Shown here: positions 32,660 through 40,509 of the stretch, piece by piece | How positions within the stretch are numbered: position 1 is the stretch's first letter | Layout of the letters: each line of letters starts with the position of its first letter | Source of the DNA: Marmoricola sp. | GTDB lineage: Bacteria > Actinomycetota > Actinomycetes > Propionibacteriales > Nocardioidaceae | Reading direction: 5' to 3' | Length of the DNA: 50,492 bases | Assembly: GCF_025965085.1 (NCBI RefSeq) | Contig: NZ_JAOPXP010000193.1 | Coordinates: 1 to 50,492, forward strand | Program-made: the position numbers and the translations under genes | The notes under the pieces: generated by a model | What the model saw: the letters and a program-made list of their open reading frames with translations, nothing else | Databases searched by the model: none | Told to the model about the DNA's origin: nothing

Positions 32660-33573
32660 GTGCCCCTCACCCCACACAGCGGATGCGGTTCGTCGGCGTC
32701 TCCACGGCCAACTCCTCCATCACGCGGATCTTTCCGCGATGGTGCGAGATCCTCGGTCTGGACGCGGAGCTGGTCGGGCTCGACCTCCCGTTGGACGCGA
32801 CGCCGGAGCAGTACCGCGCAGCTGTCCGCGAACTGCGTGACGATCCCGCGTGTGTGGGCGCTTTGGTGACAACCCACAAGATCGGTCTGTATGACGCCGC
32901 CGCGAACCTCTTCGGCTCGGTGGACGAGTTCGCCGACGCCTGCGGCGAGGTGTCCTCGATCGTCGTGCGCGACGGACACCTCAGCGCAGCTGCCAAGGAC
33001 CCGCTTACCGCTGGCCGGTCCCTCGAGGAGTTCCTTGCGCCCGACCACTTCGCCTCCGGGGCAGAGGTCATCTGCCTGGGCGCCGGTGGAGCGGGTACTG
33101 CGATCGGCTGGTATCTGGCGGGTCGAGCCGACTCGCCGACGAAGATGACCTTCGTCGACACCCGTCTCGACAGATTGCAACACCTCGAGCACGTCGTCGA
33201 GCCGAGGATGCGTGGAGGCGAGCTCCACATCGCGTCGACCACGACCGCCGACGTCCGTGGACTCATCGAGGCAGCGTCACCGGGAACGCTCGTGATCAAT
33301 GCCACCGGCATGGGCAAGGATCGTCCAGGGAGTCCGCTCCCCGACGAGGTCGTCCTGCCGCGCGAGGGCATCGTCTGGGAACTCAACTACCGCGGCCAGT
33401 TGGACTACCTGAGGCAGGCACACCATCAGGCCGCCGCACGTGGTCTGACTGTCGTGGACGGTTGGCGCTACTTCATCCATGGCTGGACCTACGTCATGGC
33501 CGACGTCTTCGACGTCGATATGAACAACGAGGTGGTCGAGGAGCTGGCACTCGTCGCGGAGGCCGCCCGATGA
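32656..33573 (+). CDS. Shikimate dehydrogenase-like protein
   Basis: A 305-residue member of the shikimate/quinate dehydrogenase family. The catalytic Lys-Asp pair appears as K75 (LVTTHKIGLYD) and D115 (AAKDPLTAGRSLEEF). The NAD(P) loop is CLGAGGAGTAIG, and VINATGMGKD and ELNYRG are typical later blocks. The substrate pocket motif is altered (VSTANSSITRIF), and no other shikimate pathway gene is nearby, so it is probably a catabolic polyol/cyclitol-type dehydrogenase. ATGA overlaps both neighbours. Confidence 0.82.
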   Translation: MSAPHPTQRMRFVGVSTANSSITRIFPRWCEILGLDAELVGLDLPLDATPEQYRAAVRELRDDPACVGALVTTHKIGLYDAAANLFGSVDEFADACGEVSSIVVRDGHLSAAAKDPLTAGRSLEEFLAPDHFASGAEVICLGAGGAGTAIGWYLAGRADSPTKMTFVDTRLDRLQHLEHVVEPRMRGGELHIASTTTADVRGLIEAASPGTLVINATGMGKDRPGSPLPDEVVLPREGIVWELNYRGQLDYLRQAHHQAAARGLTVVDGWRYFIHGWTYVMADVFDVDMNNEVVEELALVAEAAR

Positions 33574-34538
33574 CGGCAGTGATCCGCACGGTGCTCGGAG
33601 ACATCGCGCCAGACGCCCTCGGCATCGTGGACTACCACGAGCACCTGTTCCAGGTGACTCCTCTGCTCTCTGGCGACGAGCTCGACGACGAGGAGCGGAG
33701 TGGCGCGGAGGCCGTGATGCTCCGCTCGGCCGGCGCCACCGGCGTGGTCGAGGCGACGCCCATCGGGCTGGGTCGTCGGCCTGCTGCCACCGCTCGGATC
33801 TCGGGGACGGCTGACCTCCACGTGGTCCACACGACCGGCGTCCACCGCGAGGCGCATTACCCTTCCGGACATCCACTGCTCGGCCGATCGCTCGCCGGAC
33901 TCGTGGACGACTTTGCCCGCGAGCTGCTTGTCGGCATGCCCGAGCACGACGATGCGCCTTCTTGCAATGCTGCCCTCGATCACCGAGGACGGCCGGTGCG
34001 GGCGGGGCTGCTCAAGGCGGGCGTCGGCTACTGGTCGATCAGCGACTTCGAGCGGACCGCCGTGCAGGCGGTCGGAAGGCTGTCCGCCGAGACGGGCGCC
34101 CCGGTGATGATCCATCTCGAACACGGCAGTGCGGCCCACGAAGTCCTCGATCTACTGGAGGCGACCGGCTGCTCACTGGATCGGGTGGCCCTCGCGCACG
34201 TCGACCGCAACCCCGATGCGGGGCTCCACCTGGAGCTCGCCGGACGAGGAGCCCGGCTTGGCTACGACGGCGCGGCCAGGCACAACCGCTGGCCAGACTC
34301 GGTTCTCATCGACTCGCTCGCCGCGGTGGTGGCCGGCGGAGGTGTCGATCGACTTCTGCTCGGCGGAGACGTCGCACGCTCCAGCCGCTATGTGGCCTAC
34401 GGGGGCATGCCGGGCCTGGCCTATCTCTTTGACCGTTTCGTGCCGCGACTGAGAAATGCGATCGGCGCGGAGGCCACGACGAGAATCCTGTCGAACAACC
34501 CCGCCAGCTGGCTCGCATGGGCGCCACCTGCCGGGTAG
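33570..34538 (+). CDS. Phosphotriesterase-family hydrolase with lysine metal bridge
   Basis: A 322-residue binuclear-metal amidohydrolase. Ligands are H23 and H25 (DYHEHLF), K149 (AGLLKAGVGYWSI, the residue usually carboxylated), IHLEHG, ALAHVDRNPD and the aspartate in LLLGGDVARSS. It differs from the PTE protein at 23143-24099, which carries Glu at the bridging position. It ends the cupin operon. Lactonase or sugar-lactone/phosphate-ester hydrolysis is plausible from the family and the dehydrogenase neighbours. The substrate is unknown. Confidence 0.87.
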   Translation: MTAVIRTVLGDIAPDALGIVDYHEHLFQVTPLLSGDELDDEERSGAEAVMLRSAGATGVVEATPIGLGRRPAATARISGTADLHVVHTTGVHREAHYPSGHPLLGRSLAGLVDDFARELLVGMPEHDDAPSCNAALDHRGRPVRAGLLKAGVGYWSISDFERTAVQAVGRLSAETGAPVMIHLEHGSAAHEVLDLLEATGCSLDRVALAHVDRNPDAGLHLELAGRGARLGYDGAARHNRWPDSVLIDSLAAVVAGGGVDRLLLGGDVARSSRYVAYGGMPGLAYLFDRFVPRLRNAIGAEATTRILSNNPASWLAWAPPAG

Positions 34539-34697
34539 GCACGCAGGCACGCCCTCGCCACCTCCGTGGGCGCACCGCGCGCCGTATGCGCGGAGCCCGA
34601 TGGCGCGCTGTCAGTCGCGCTGACCGACTGGGATCCTCGAGGCACCCTGTCTCGCGACCGCGCGTCGGGCTGCTCGGTTGCTGGCCATGCCCTTCAC

Positions 34698-35140
34698 TCA
34701 GGACCCTGCGGACGAGATGGCGTCACGAGTCCGGTCGACGAGAGACGCGAACGGACCCAACGCCCATTGCGCCACTGGTGACCCTGCGGTCGAGGGGTGT
34801 GGATGGGTGGGGGCGACGGCCTCCTCGGTGCTCGACACGTCGAGCTTCTCCAGCTGCTTGAGCACCTCGTTGGCCTCTGACTCCTCTTGGTTGCGGGCAT
34901 CCACCACAGCCTTTCCCGCGGTGTCGTTGGTCACCGGTCGCAGCACCATCTCCTCGGCCGTCTCGTGCACGGCCAGGAGGGCGCGAAGTTCGTCAAAGGC
35001 TTGTTGCTTGTGCGTTCCTGAGGCTCTGAAACGTGCTGGAAGAGGTCACGAATCCGTGCGTGCTGCTCGAGCAGAACACGGATCACGTCCCCCTCCGGCA
35101 GCTCGTTCGCCTTGGCTCGATCTTCGGCGGCATCGCCCAT
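34698..35140 (-). pseudogene. Hemerythrin HHE-domain protein, frameshifted and truncated
   Basis: The first frame from ATG 35140 gives DVIRVLLEQHARIRDLFQHV. The second, from about 35030, gives the expected continuation ASGTHKQQAFDELRALLAVHETAEEMVLRPV and then LEKLDVSS. A 1-nt loss in the GAAAC tract near 35028-35032 breaks the frame. The C-terminal HHE half is also missing, replaced by unrelated residues up to the stop at 34698. Diiron-binding function is therefore lost unless the shift is a sequencing error. Confidence 0.7.
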
Positions 35141-35258
35141 GGCATCCTCCTCGCGCTATCGGTTCGTTCGTGGGTGGCGAACCCGTTACCCGACTTCAGG
35201 AGTCGCACACATCCCGCGGCAGCCGGATGCGGAGATGGACCCACCCCTCATGCTGGGG

Positions 35259-35505
35259 TGAACAGCCCCGGCGTCTACAGCCCGTGGGAGTCGTTGCACG
35301 CTGCCCTCGACTACCTCAGTGAGCGTTACCCCGAGGAGGTCGGTGCGGTCACGACGCGCGTCGTCGATGAGCCCATCCAGTCCTCCGGTTCTGGGTCCAT
35401 CACTGGTTGTCGAGCCGGGAGGCCGACGCTACTTCGAACTGCGCACACCCGTCTTGAGCCTCTTCCCGCCCTGGATGTGCCCGGACCGGGCAGGCCACAT
35501 AAGCG
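35259..35505 (+). pseudogene. Possible broken small gene, unknown function
   Basis: From GTG 35259 a G/C3-rich frame reads NSPGVYSPWESLHAALDYL, then ERYPEEVGAVTTRVV. At about 35385-35395 the coding-like signal moves to another frame, reading LGPSLVVEPGGRRYFELR and SLFPPWMC before fading. The two halves would join sensibly through a single indel. I recognise no family. The call rests on codon bias and residue composition only. Confidence 0.3.
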
Positions 35506-35739
35506 CCACACGGCGAACAAGGGACAGCCGATGTGGGGACGTTCAAGCACGGCCCGGGCGTGTGCGGCGGCTGCCTCGGTCGGGCGCTTTGGTGTGCTCG
35601 CACGGGCCGGAGCCGGTTCGGGTGGTGTAGCGTGCGTGGTCTGTCTTCGGCTGATCAACCCACGGTCACCGTCGGTCCACAGGGCTTCGTCTAGCGAACG
35701 CCTCTCTGTGCACCTGTGTCGCACAGAATGAGGGACCGC

Positions 35740-36453
35740 GTGAATACCGACCTCGGGGAAGCGATGGCCAGGGCTGCTCGCTCCATCCACACCAAAGTCA
35801 GCCTCGACGAGACCCTGGGCACCATCGCGACCACCGCGCTGCTCTCGGTGCCGCACTTCGACGCGGTCGGCATCTCCACGATCGATGCCAAGGGGAATGT
35901 GGTGACCCGGGCTGCCACCGGGGACCTGGTGTGGCAGTTGGACACGCTGCAATACGAACTGGGCGAAGGCCCCTGCGTGGAGACACTTCGCGAGGCCGAG
36001 GTTGTCGTAGCGCCTGAGATCCGGAACGACCAGCGATGGCCTCGCTACGTTCCGCGTGCAGTCGAACTCGGCCTGCGGTCCCAGCTTGCGGTCAAGCTCT
36101 ACCTCGACGACGAGGGAACCCTCGGCGGATTGAACCTCTACTCCACCGAGAGCGAGGAGATTCACCCCGAGGCTGAAGGCATCGCGGAGCTGTTTGCCGC
36201 ACACGCCGCGATCGCCCTGGGCAACGCGCGCGAGATCGACGGCCTCAACGAGGCTCTGAACACCCGCAAGGCGATCGGCCAGGCCATCGGCATGCTGATG
36301 AACCAGTACACCCTGAGCGAGGACGCGGCTTTCGGGCTGCTGGTGAGGATGTCGTCGCACAGCAACGTCAAGCTGCGCGACATCGCGGCCCGTATGGTCG
36401 AGGAGGCCAACGAGAAGGCGGCAGCCGCCACAGGGCAGAAGACCGGCCGCTGA
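35740..36453 (+). CDS. GAF and ANTAR domain regulator
   Basis: A 237-residue probable RNA-binding antiterminator. The GAF domain (about 15-165) has the ELGEGPCVETL block common in actinobacterial GAF-ANTAR proteins. The ANTAR domain (about 170-224) has TRKAIGQAIGMLM and the alternating hydrophobic pattern of its three helices. I chose GTG 35740, with GAGGGA five bases upstream, over ATG 35728, which has no ribosome site. These proteins bind paired hairpins in leader RNAs in response to signals sensed by GAF. No target hairpin pair is evident in this window. Confidence 0.88.
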   Translation: MNTDLGEAMARAARSIHTKVSLDETLGTIATTALLSVPHFDAVGISTIDAKGNVVTRAATGDLVWQLDTLQYELGEGPCVETLREAEVVVAPEIRNDQRWPRYVPRAVELGLRSQLAVKLYLDDEGTLGGLNLYSTESEEIHPEAEGIAELFAAHAAIALGNAREIDGLNEALNTRKAIGQAIGMLMNQYTLSEDAAFGLLVRMSSHSNVKLRDIAARMVEEANEKAAAATGQKTGR

Positions 36454-36495
36454 CCGGGTTGCCCTTTTCGCACGCATCTGGACCCACGTTGCAGG

Positions 36496-37331
36496 TCAAT
36501 GACTTGCCAGCTGCCGCGGCAGGGTGGTCATCGGGGAGACGTGGCGCCAGCCGTTGCCGGCCTCGTCGTGGCCGTGTGCCGCCATCAGGCTCAGCCCACC
36601 GTCGACGGCGAGCGACGCCCCGGTGACGTACGCCGAGCGCGGGGAGGCCAGGAACCCGATCAGGGAGGCCACCTCGTTGACGTGGCCGGGACGTCCAAGC
36701 GGGTTTCCGGCCCGGCGCTGGTGGTAGGCCTCCGACTCCTCCATGCCGGTCATCTCCGTGGCGATCTCACCCGGGGCGACGGAGTTGACAGTGATCGCGT
36801 GCTCGCCGAGCTCGAGCGCCAGCACTTTGGTGAGCATGCCGAGGCCGGCCTTCGCCGAGCAATAGGCAGCGGCCCCCAGGCGAGGGACGTGCTCGTGCAC
36901 GCTCGTCACGTTGATGATCCGACCGCCCTGGTCGGCGTCGATCATGTGGCGCGCAGCCCGTTGGGGGCGCACAGGAAGGGGCCGTCCAGATCGGTGGCAA
37001 TCACCTCTCGCCACTTCTCCAGCGGCAGGTCGACCACCCGGTTGCTGTGACCGGTGCCGGCCACGTTCACCAGCACGCCCAGACCGCCCAGCTGCCCGGT
37101 GAGCCGGTCGACCACCGAGCCGGCGTCCGCGGCCGACGCGTCGAAGGCCTCCACGAAGGACCGCTGGCCGCGCCTGGCGACCTCCTCGGCGGTTTCGCGG
37201 ATCCCCTCCTCGTCGGTGTGGAAGGTGAGGCCGACGTCGAACCCCTCAGTGGCGAGCAGCTCAGCGGTCGCCCTGCCGATACCGGAGTCGCTACCGGTCA
37301 CGATCGCGAGCCGGGGAAACTTGTTGGTCAT
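36496..37331 (-). pseudogene. SDR oxidoreductase broken by one frameshift
   Basis: ATG 37331, with GGAGGAG upstream, opens a glucose-dehydrogenase-like SDR with TGSDSGIG and NVAGTGH. The frame fails after DGPFLCAP near 36960 at a run of C/G (TTGGGGGCG, 36961-36969). The other frame resumes at once with QRAARHMIDADQGG, then INVTSVHEH, YCSAK and VDGGLSLMAAHGHDEAGNGW. The break is at a homopolymer, so it may be a sequencing error or a recent mutation. All catalytic residues are otherwise present across the two parts. Confidence 0.8.
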
Positions 37332-38037
37332 CTGGTGCTCCTCCGCTTTCCGGGACGCTGCGTCTCGCAGGTGTAGGGGTCCGTCGTCGGATCGGGTACC
37401 CCTACCCGAGCCGCAGATGTGCACCATCCGGGAGCTGCTCGGACGGGGCCCCGGCACGACCAGAGGGAGGCCGGGCACACAGGCCCAGACCTTGAGGGCC
37501 GCAGCCGCACGAGGCGTCGAGGCGTCGAGGCGTCGAGGCGTCGAGGCAGCGTCAACACTGTCTGCGAGTCGCTCGACAGGATGCACAGCCCCCACTTCGT
37601 ACTCTGGATCGAGATCGACAGGCAGGGCGCCGGGCCGCTTGGTGCGAGGCCTCCGCGGGCCGCCTGACGAGGTGGCTCCGGGCTGGGCCCCGACGACTAC
37701 ACGCTGAGCGGGCGCCGAAAGGACTTGCCGGGCGTCACTTGCAACTCGACGAGCTCCCACTGTCTCACCGCGTCGCGAGTACCGTCTTCAGCTGCGACCC
37801 CTCTGCGGGGCATGGACGCGTTGGCATTTTGCCGGTGGTTGCGTGGCAGCTTTCGTTGGCCAGGATCTAGCCACTTGCTCGAGGAGTGGAACCACCTCAG
37901 CGAGCGCCGTCACGGACGAACTCGGCATGCCATCCAGGCCGCTCCGAAGTAGAACGGACGCTGCTGTGTGGTTGACGTCACAGCCTAACGGTGATTCACT
38001 TTTGCAACCACTGGACCTCACTGAAGGATGGCCGGAC
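37332..38037. other. Gene-free 0.7-kb region upstream of the acyl-CoA operon
   Basis: I cannot support a gene here. Short G/C3-rich stretches, such as one reading HSPHFVLWIEIDR near 37582-37620, suggest decayed coding DNA. An 8-bp tandem repeat lies at 37511-37547. The region just before 38038 includes a less GC-rich patch (GATTCACTTTTGCAACC, about 37992-38008), probably part of the operon promoter. GAAGGA precedes the MFS ATG. Confidence 0.4.
37511..37547. repeat. 8-bp tandem repeat (GAGGCGTC)
   Basis: GAGGCGTC is repeated four times without a mismatch and followed by a partial fifth copy. It lies between the broken SDR and the MFS gene. The array is too short and lacks spacers, so it is not CRISPR. 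Slippage-prone DNA of this kind may vary between strains. Confidence 0.8.
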
Positions 38038-39303
38038 ATGGTCGCGACCAAAGAGAGCATCACGGTCTCCGAGACCGGGTACACCTCAGCTGAACGTCGG
38101 AAAGTCATCGCTGCAGCGGGCCTGGGATGGGGCCTGGAGTTCTTCGACCTGACCCTCGTGGCGCTCCTCGCCGTCCAGATCTCCGACGACTTCGGCATCA
38201 GCCTGGCGTCGCTGGGCATCGTGTTCACCGCCCAGCTGATCGCCACCGCCGTCGGCGGCATCATCTTCGGCCGCCTGGCCGACCTCTACGGTCGCAAGCG
38301 CGTCCTCACGTGGACCATCTGGATCTTCGGACTGGCTACGTTCGCCTGCGCCTTCGCCCCCAACCTCGCGGTCTTCGTGGTTCTGCGTGTCATCACCGGC
38401 CTCGGGGTCGGCGGCGAGTGGGCTGTCGGCTTCGCGCTCCTCAACGAGGCATGGAGCCCCAAGCGTCGCGGCCTCGCGGGTGGTGCGGTCCAGGCGGCCA
38501 TCTGGCCCGCCTACGCGCTGGCAATCTTCGTGACCGGCGCGGTCTCCGACTGGCGGCACGCCTTCATCGTCGGCGCCTTCCCCATCCTCGCGGCGGTCTG
38601 GGTCCGACGCACCTGCCCGGAGTCACGACAGTGGCTGGCGCTCCAGCGGGGCGAGGGAACAGCGACCACGCTCGAGCCGAAGGCGAAGCAGGGCTCGTTG
38701 GCCGAGCTCTTCGACCCCGAGAACCTGCGCATCCTCGTGGTCGGGACGCTGGTCGTCTTCGGCGCGCAGTACTCCTACTACGTCTACTCCTCGTGGATGC
38801 CGACGTACCTCAAGAGCGACCTGGGCATCAGCGCGGACAGCGCCCAGACCGTGCTCTACGTCAGCGCGGCGATCGCCCTGGTCTCCTACGTTGCTGCCGG
38901 AGCTGCCAGTGACCACCTCGGGCGCCGGCGCACACTGCTGCTCTTCGCCACGGTCCAGTTCGCAGCGTTCGTGGCCTTCGCCGCACTGAACCTGATCGAT
39001 GGCTCTACGGGGCTCATCGTCGCGACGTACTTCGTGATCTCCTTCGGCCTGGGCTACTTCGCCATCTTCGGTGCCTGGTTCGGAGAGCTGTTCGCAACGC
39101 CGATCCGCGCGTCCGGATCGAGCTTCTGCTACTCCGTCGGACGCGGCTTCGCCAGCTTTGGACCGTTCATCGTCGGCTACCTCGCCGCGGACTACGGCCT
39201 GGGCGGCGGCATCTCGACGGGCCTCATCGCAGTGCTCTTCATGATGGCGCTCTCCCTGCTGCTGGCCGACCGTCGGGGTCGCGTCATCACGGCGATCGAC
39301 TGA
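38038..39303 (+). CDS. MFS transporter, metabolite:proton symporter type
   Basis: A 421-residue 12-helix transporter. The loop 2-3 motif GRLADLYGRKRVL and GLGVGGEWAVGFALLNE are typical of sialate/aromatic-acid type symporters, and the second half repeats DHLGRRRTLL. ATG 38038 follows GAAGGA. It lies 60 bp ahead of the acyl-CoA dehydrogenase and probably imports the carboxylic acid that the next three enzymes degrade. Confidence 0.88.
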   Translation: MVATKESITVSETGYTSAERRKVIAAAGLGWGLEFFDLTLVALLAVQISDDFGISLASLGIVFTAQLIATAVGGIIFGRLADLYGRKRVLTWTIWIFGLATFACAFAPNLAVFVVLRVITGLGVGGEWAVGFALLNEAWSPKRRGLAGGAVQAAIWPAYALAIFVTGAVSDWRHAFIVGAFPILAAVWVRRTCPESRQWLALQRGEGTATTLEPKAKQGSLAELFDPENLRILVVGTLVVFGAQYSYYVYSSWMPTYLKSDLGISADSAQTVLYVSAAIALVSYVAAGAASDHLGRRRTLLLFATVQFAAFVAFAALNLIDGSTGLIVATYFVISFGLGYFAIFGAWFGELFATPIRASGSSFCYSVGRGFASFGPFIVGYLAADYGLGGGISTGLIAVLFMMALSLLLADRRGRVITAID

Positions 39304-39363
39304 CGTGACCGCGCCCGCCTACCTGCCCCACCCACCCAGCCTTACCGCACACCAGGGAGAAAA

Positions 39364-40509
39364 ATGAACTTCTGGAGATACCTGACCGATCCCGCCGTCA
39401 CCCAACCGGCGCGGGAGTTCGCGACGACGCACGTGACCCCGGCCGCCGACCAACTCGATGCCGAGGACGTCTACCCAGTCGACCTGGTCTCGATGACGGC
39501 CGCGCAGTCCTGGAACGCCATGACCCTGCCCACTCGCTACGGCGGTGAAGGCGCCCCCATCGAGCACGCGCTCGGTGTGTTCGAGGAGCTGGCGGTGGGT
39601 TCGGCAAGTCTCGGCATCTCGCTGATCACGATCTTCCAGTCGCAGAAGATCATCGAGCTGTACGGCCAGGAGTCACTCAAGGAGCGCGTGCTCCCGCGGT
39701 ACGCCGAAGGCCTCCGCGCGTCGTACGCCCTCACCGAGGGAGCCCACGGCAGCGACATCCGGAGCCTGGACACCAAGGCCAACCGCACCGACCAGGGGTG
39801 GATCCTCAGCGGCGAGAAGGCCTTCATCACCTCCGGGTCGGCGGCCGACTTCTTCGTGGTCCTGGCGGAGACCCCAGTCGGGGTGTCGACCTTCGCGGTC
39901 CCCCGCGAGACCGAGGGCATCACCACCCACCAGACCCGTGACGCGGAGACGTTTGGGCTGCGCAACGGCCCGCACGTCAACCTCGTGCTCAACGACGTCG
40001 AGATCCCCCACGACGCGCTGATCGGCGTCGAGGGCAACGGCCTCAAGCAGGCCCTGGTGACGTTGTCCAACTCGCGCACGCTCGCTGCCGGCATCTCGTT
40101 GGGCATCGCACGAGCAGCGTTCGACGGGGCCTTCGACTACGCCACGGGGCGAGGAGCCTTCGGTGGAAAGATCATCGACTTCCAAGGCATCCAGTGGTAC
40201 TTCGCGGAGGCCGCCGCCGAGCTCGACGCCGCCAGGCTCGTCACCTACCAGGCGGCCCAGGACTTGGACGCCGGCCGGGAGTACCAGCGGTCCTCCTCCG
40301 CGGCCAAGCTGATGGCCGGTAGCGTCGCGACCAAGGTCGCAGGCATGGCCGTCCAGGTCTGCGGCGCGCGCGGCACCATGGAGTCCGCCCCGTTCGGGCG
40401 CTACTTCCGCGACGCGAAGGCCTATGAGGTCGCCGGCGGCTCCAATGAGATCCTCAAGAACACGATTGCCAAGGCGCTGGTGAAGTCCCGACCCCTTGAG
40501 GAGGACTGA
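39364..40509 (+). CDS. Acyl-CoA dehydrogenase
   Basis: A 381-residue FAD flavoenzyme introducing an alpha-beta double bond in acyl-CoA. YALTEGAHGSDI and GEKAFITSG are the flavin/substrate signatures. YEVAGGSNEILKN near the end holds the usual catalytic-glutamate region. ATG 39364 follows AGGGAGAAAA. Its stop overlaps the ligase start (TGATG). Electrons should go to electron transfer flavoprotein, not encoded here. Confidence 0.92.
   Translation: MNFWRYLTDPAVTQPAREFATTHVTPAADQLDAEDVYPVDLVSMTAAQSWNAMTLPTRYGGEGAPIEHALGVFEELAVGSASLGISLITIFQSQKIIELYGQESLKERVLPRYAEGLRASYALTEGAHGSDIRSLDTKANRTDQGWILSGEKAFITSGSAADFFVVLAETPVGVSTFAVPRETEGITTHQTRDAETFGLRNGPHVNLVLNDVEIPHDALIGVEGNGLKQALVTLSNSRTLAAGISLGIARAAFDGAFDYATGRGAFGGKIIDFQGIQWYFAEAAAELDAARLVTYQAAQDLDAGREYQRSSSAAKLMAGSVATKVAGMAVQVCGARGTMESAPFGRYFRDAKAYEVAGGSNEILKNTIAKALVKSRPLEED

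Noticed and set aside
32656-33573. Housekeeping shikimate dehydrogenase (aroE)
   Set aside because: No aromatic pathway genes are near, the substrate motif is changed and the gene is locked in a catabolic operon.
37511-37547. CRISPR array
   Set aside because: Units are 8 bp, contiguous and without spacers; no cas gene is in the window.
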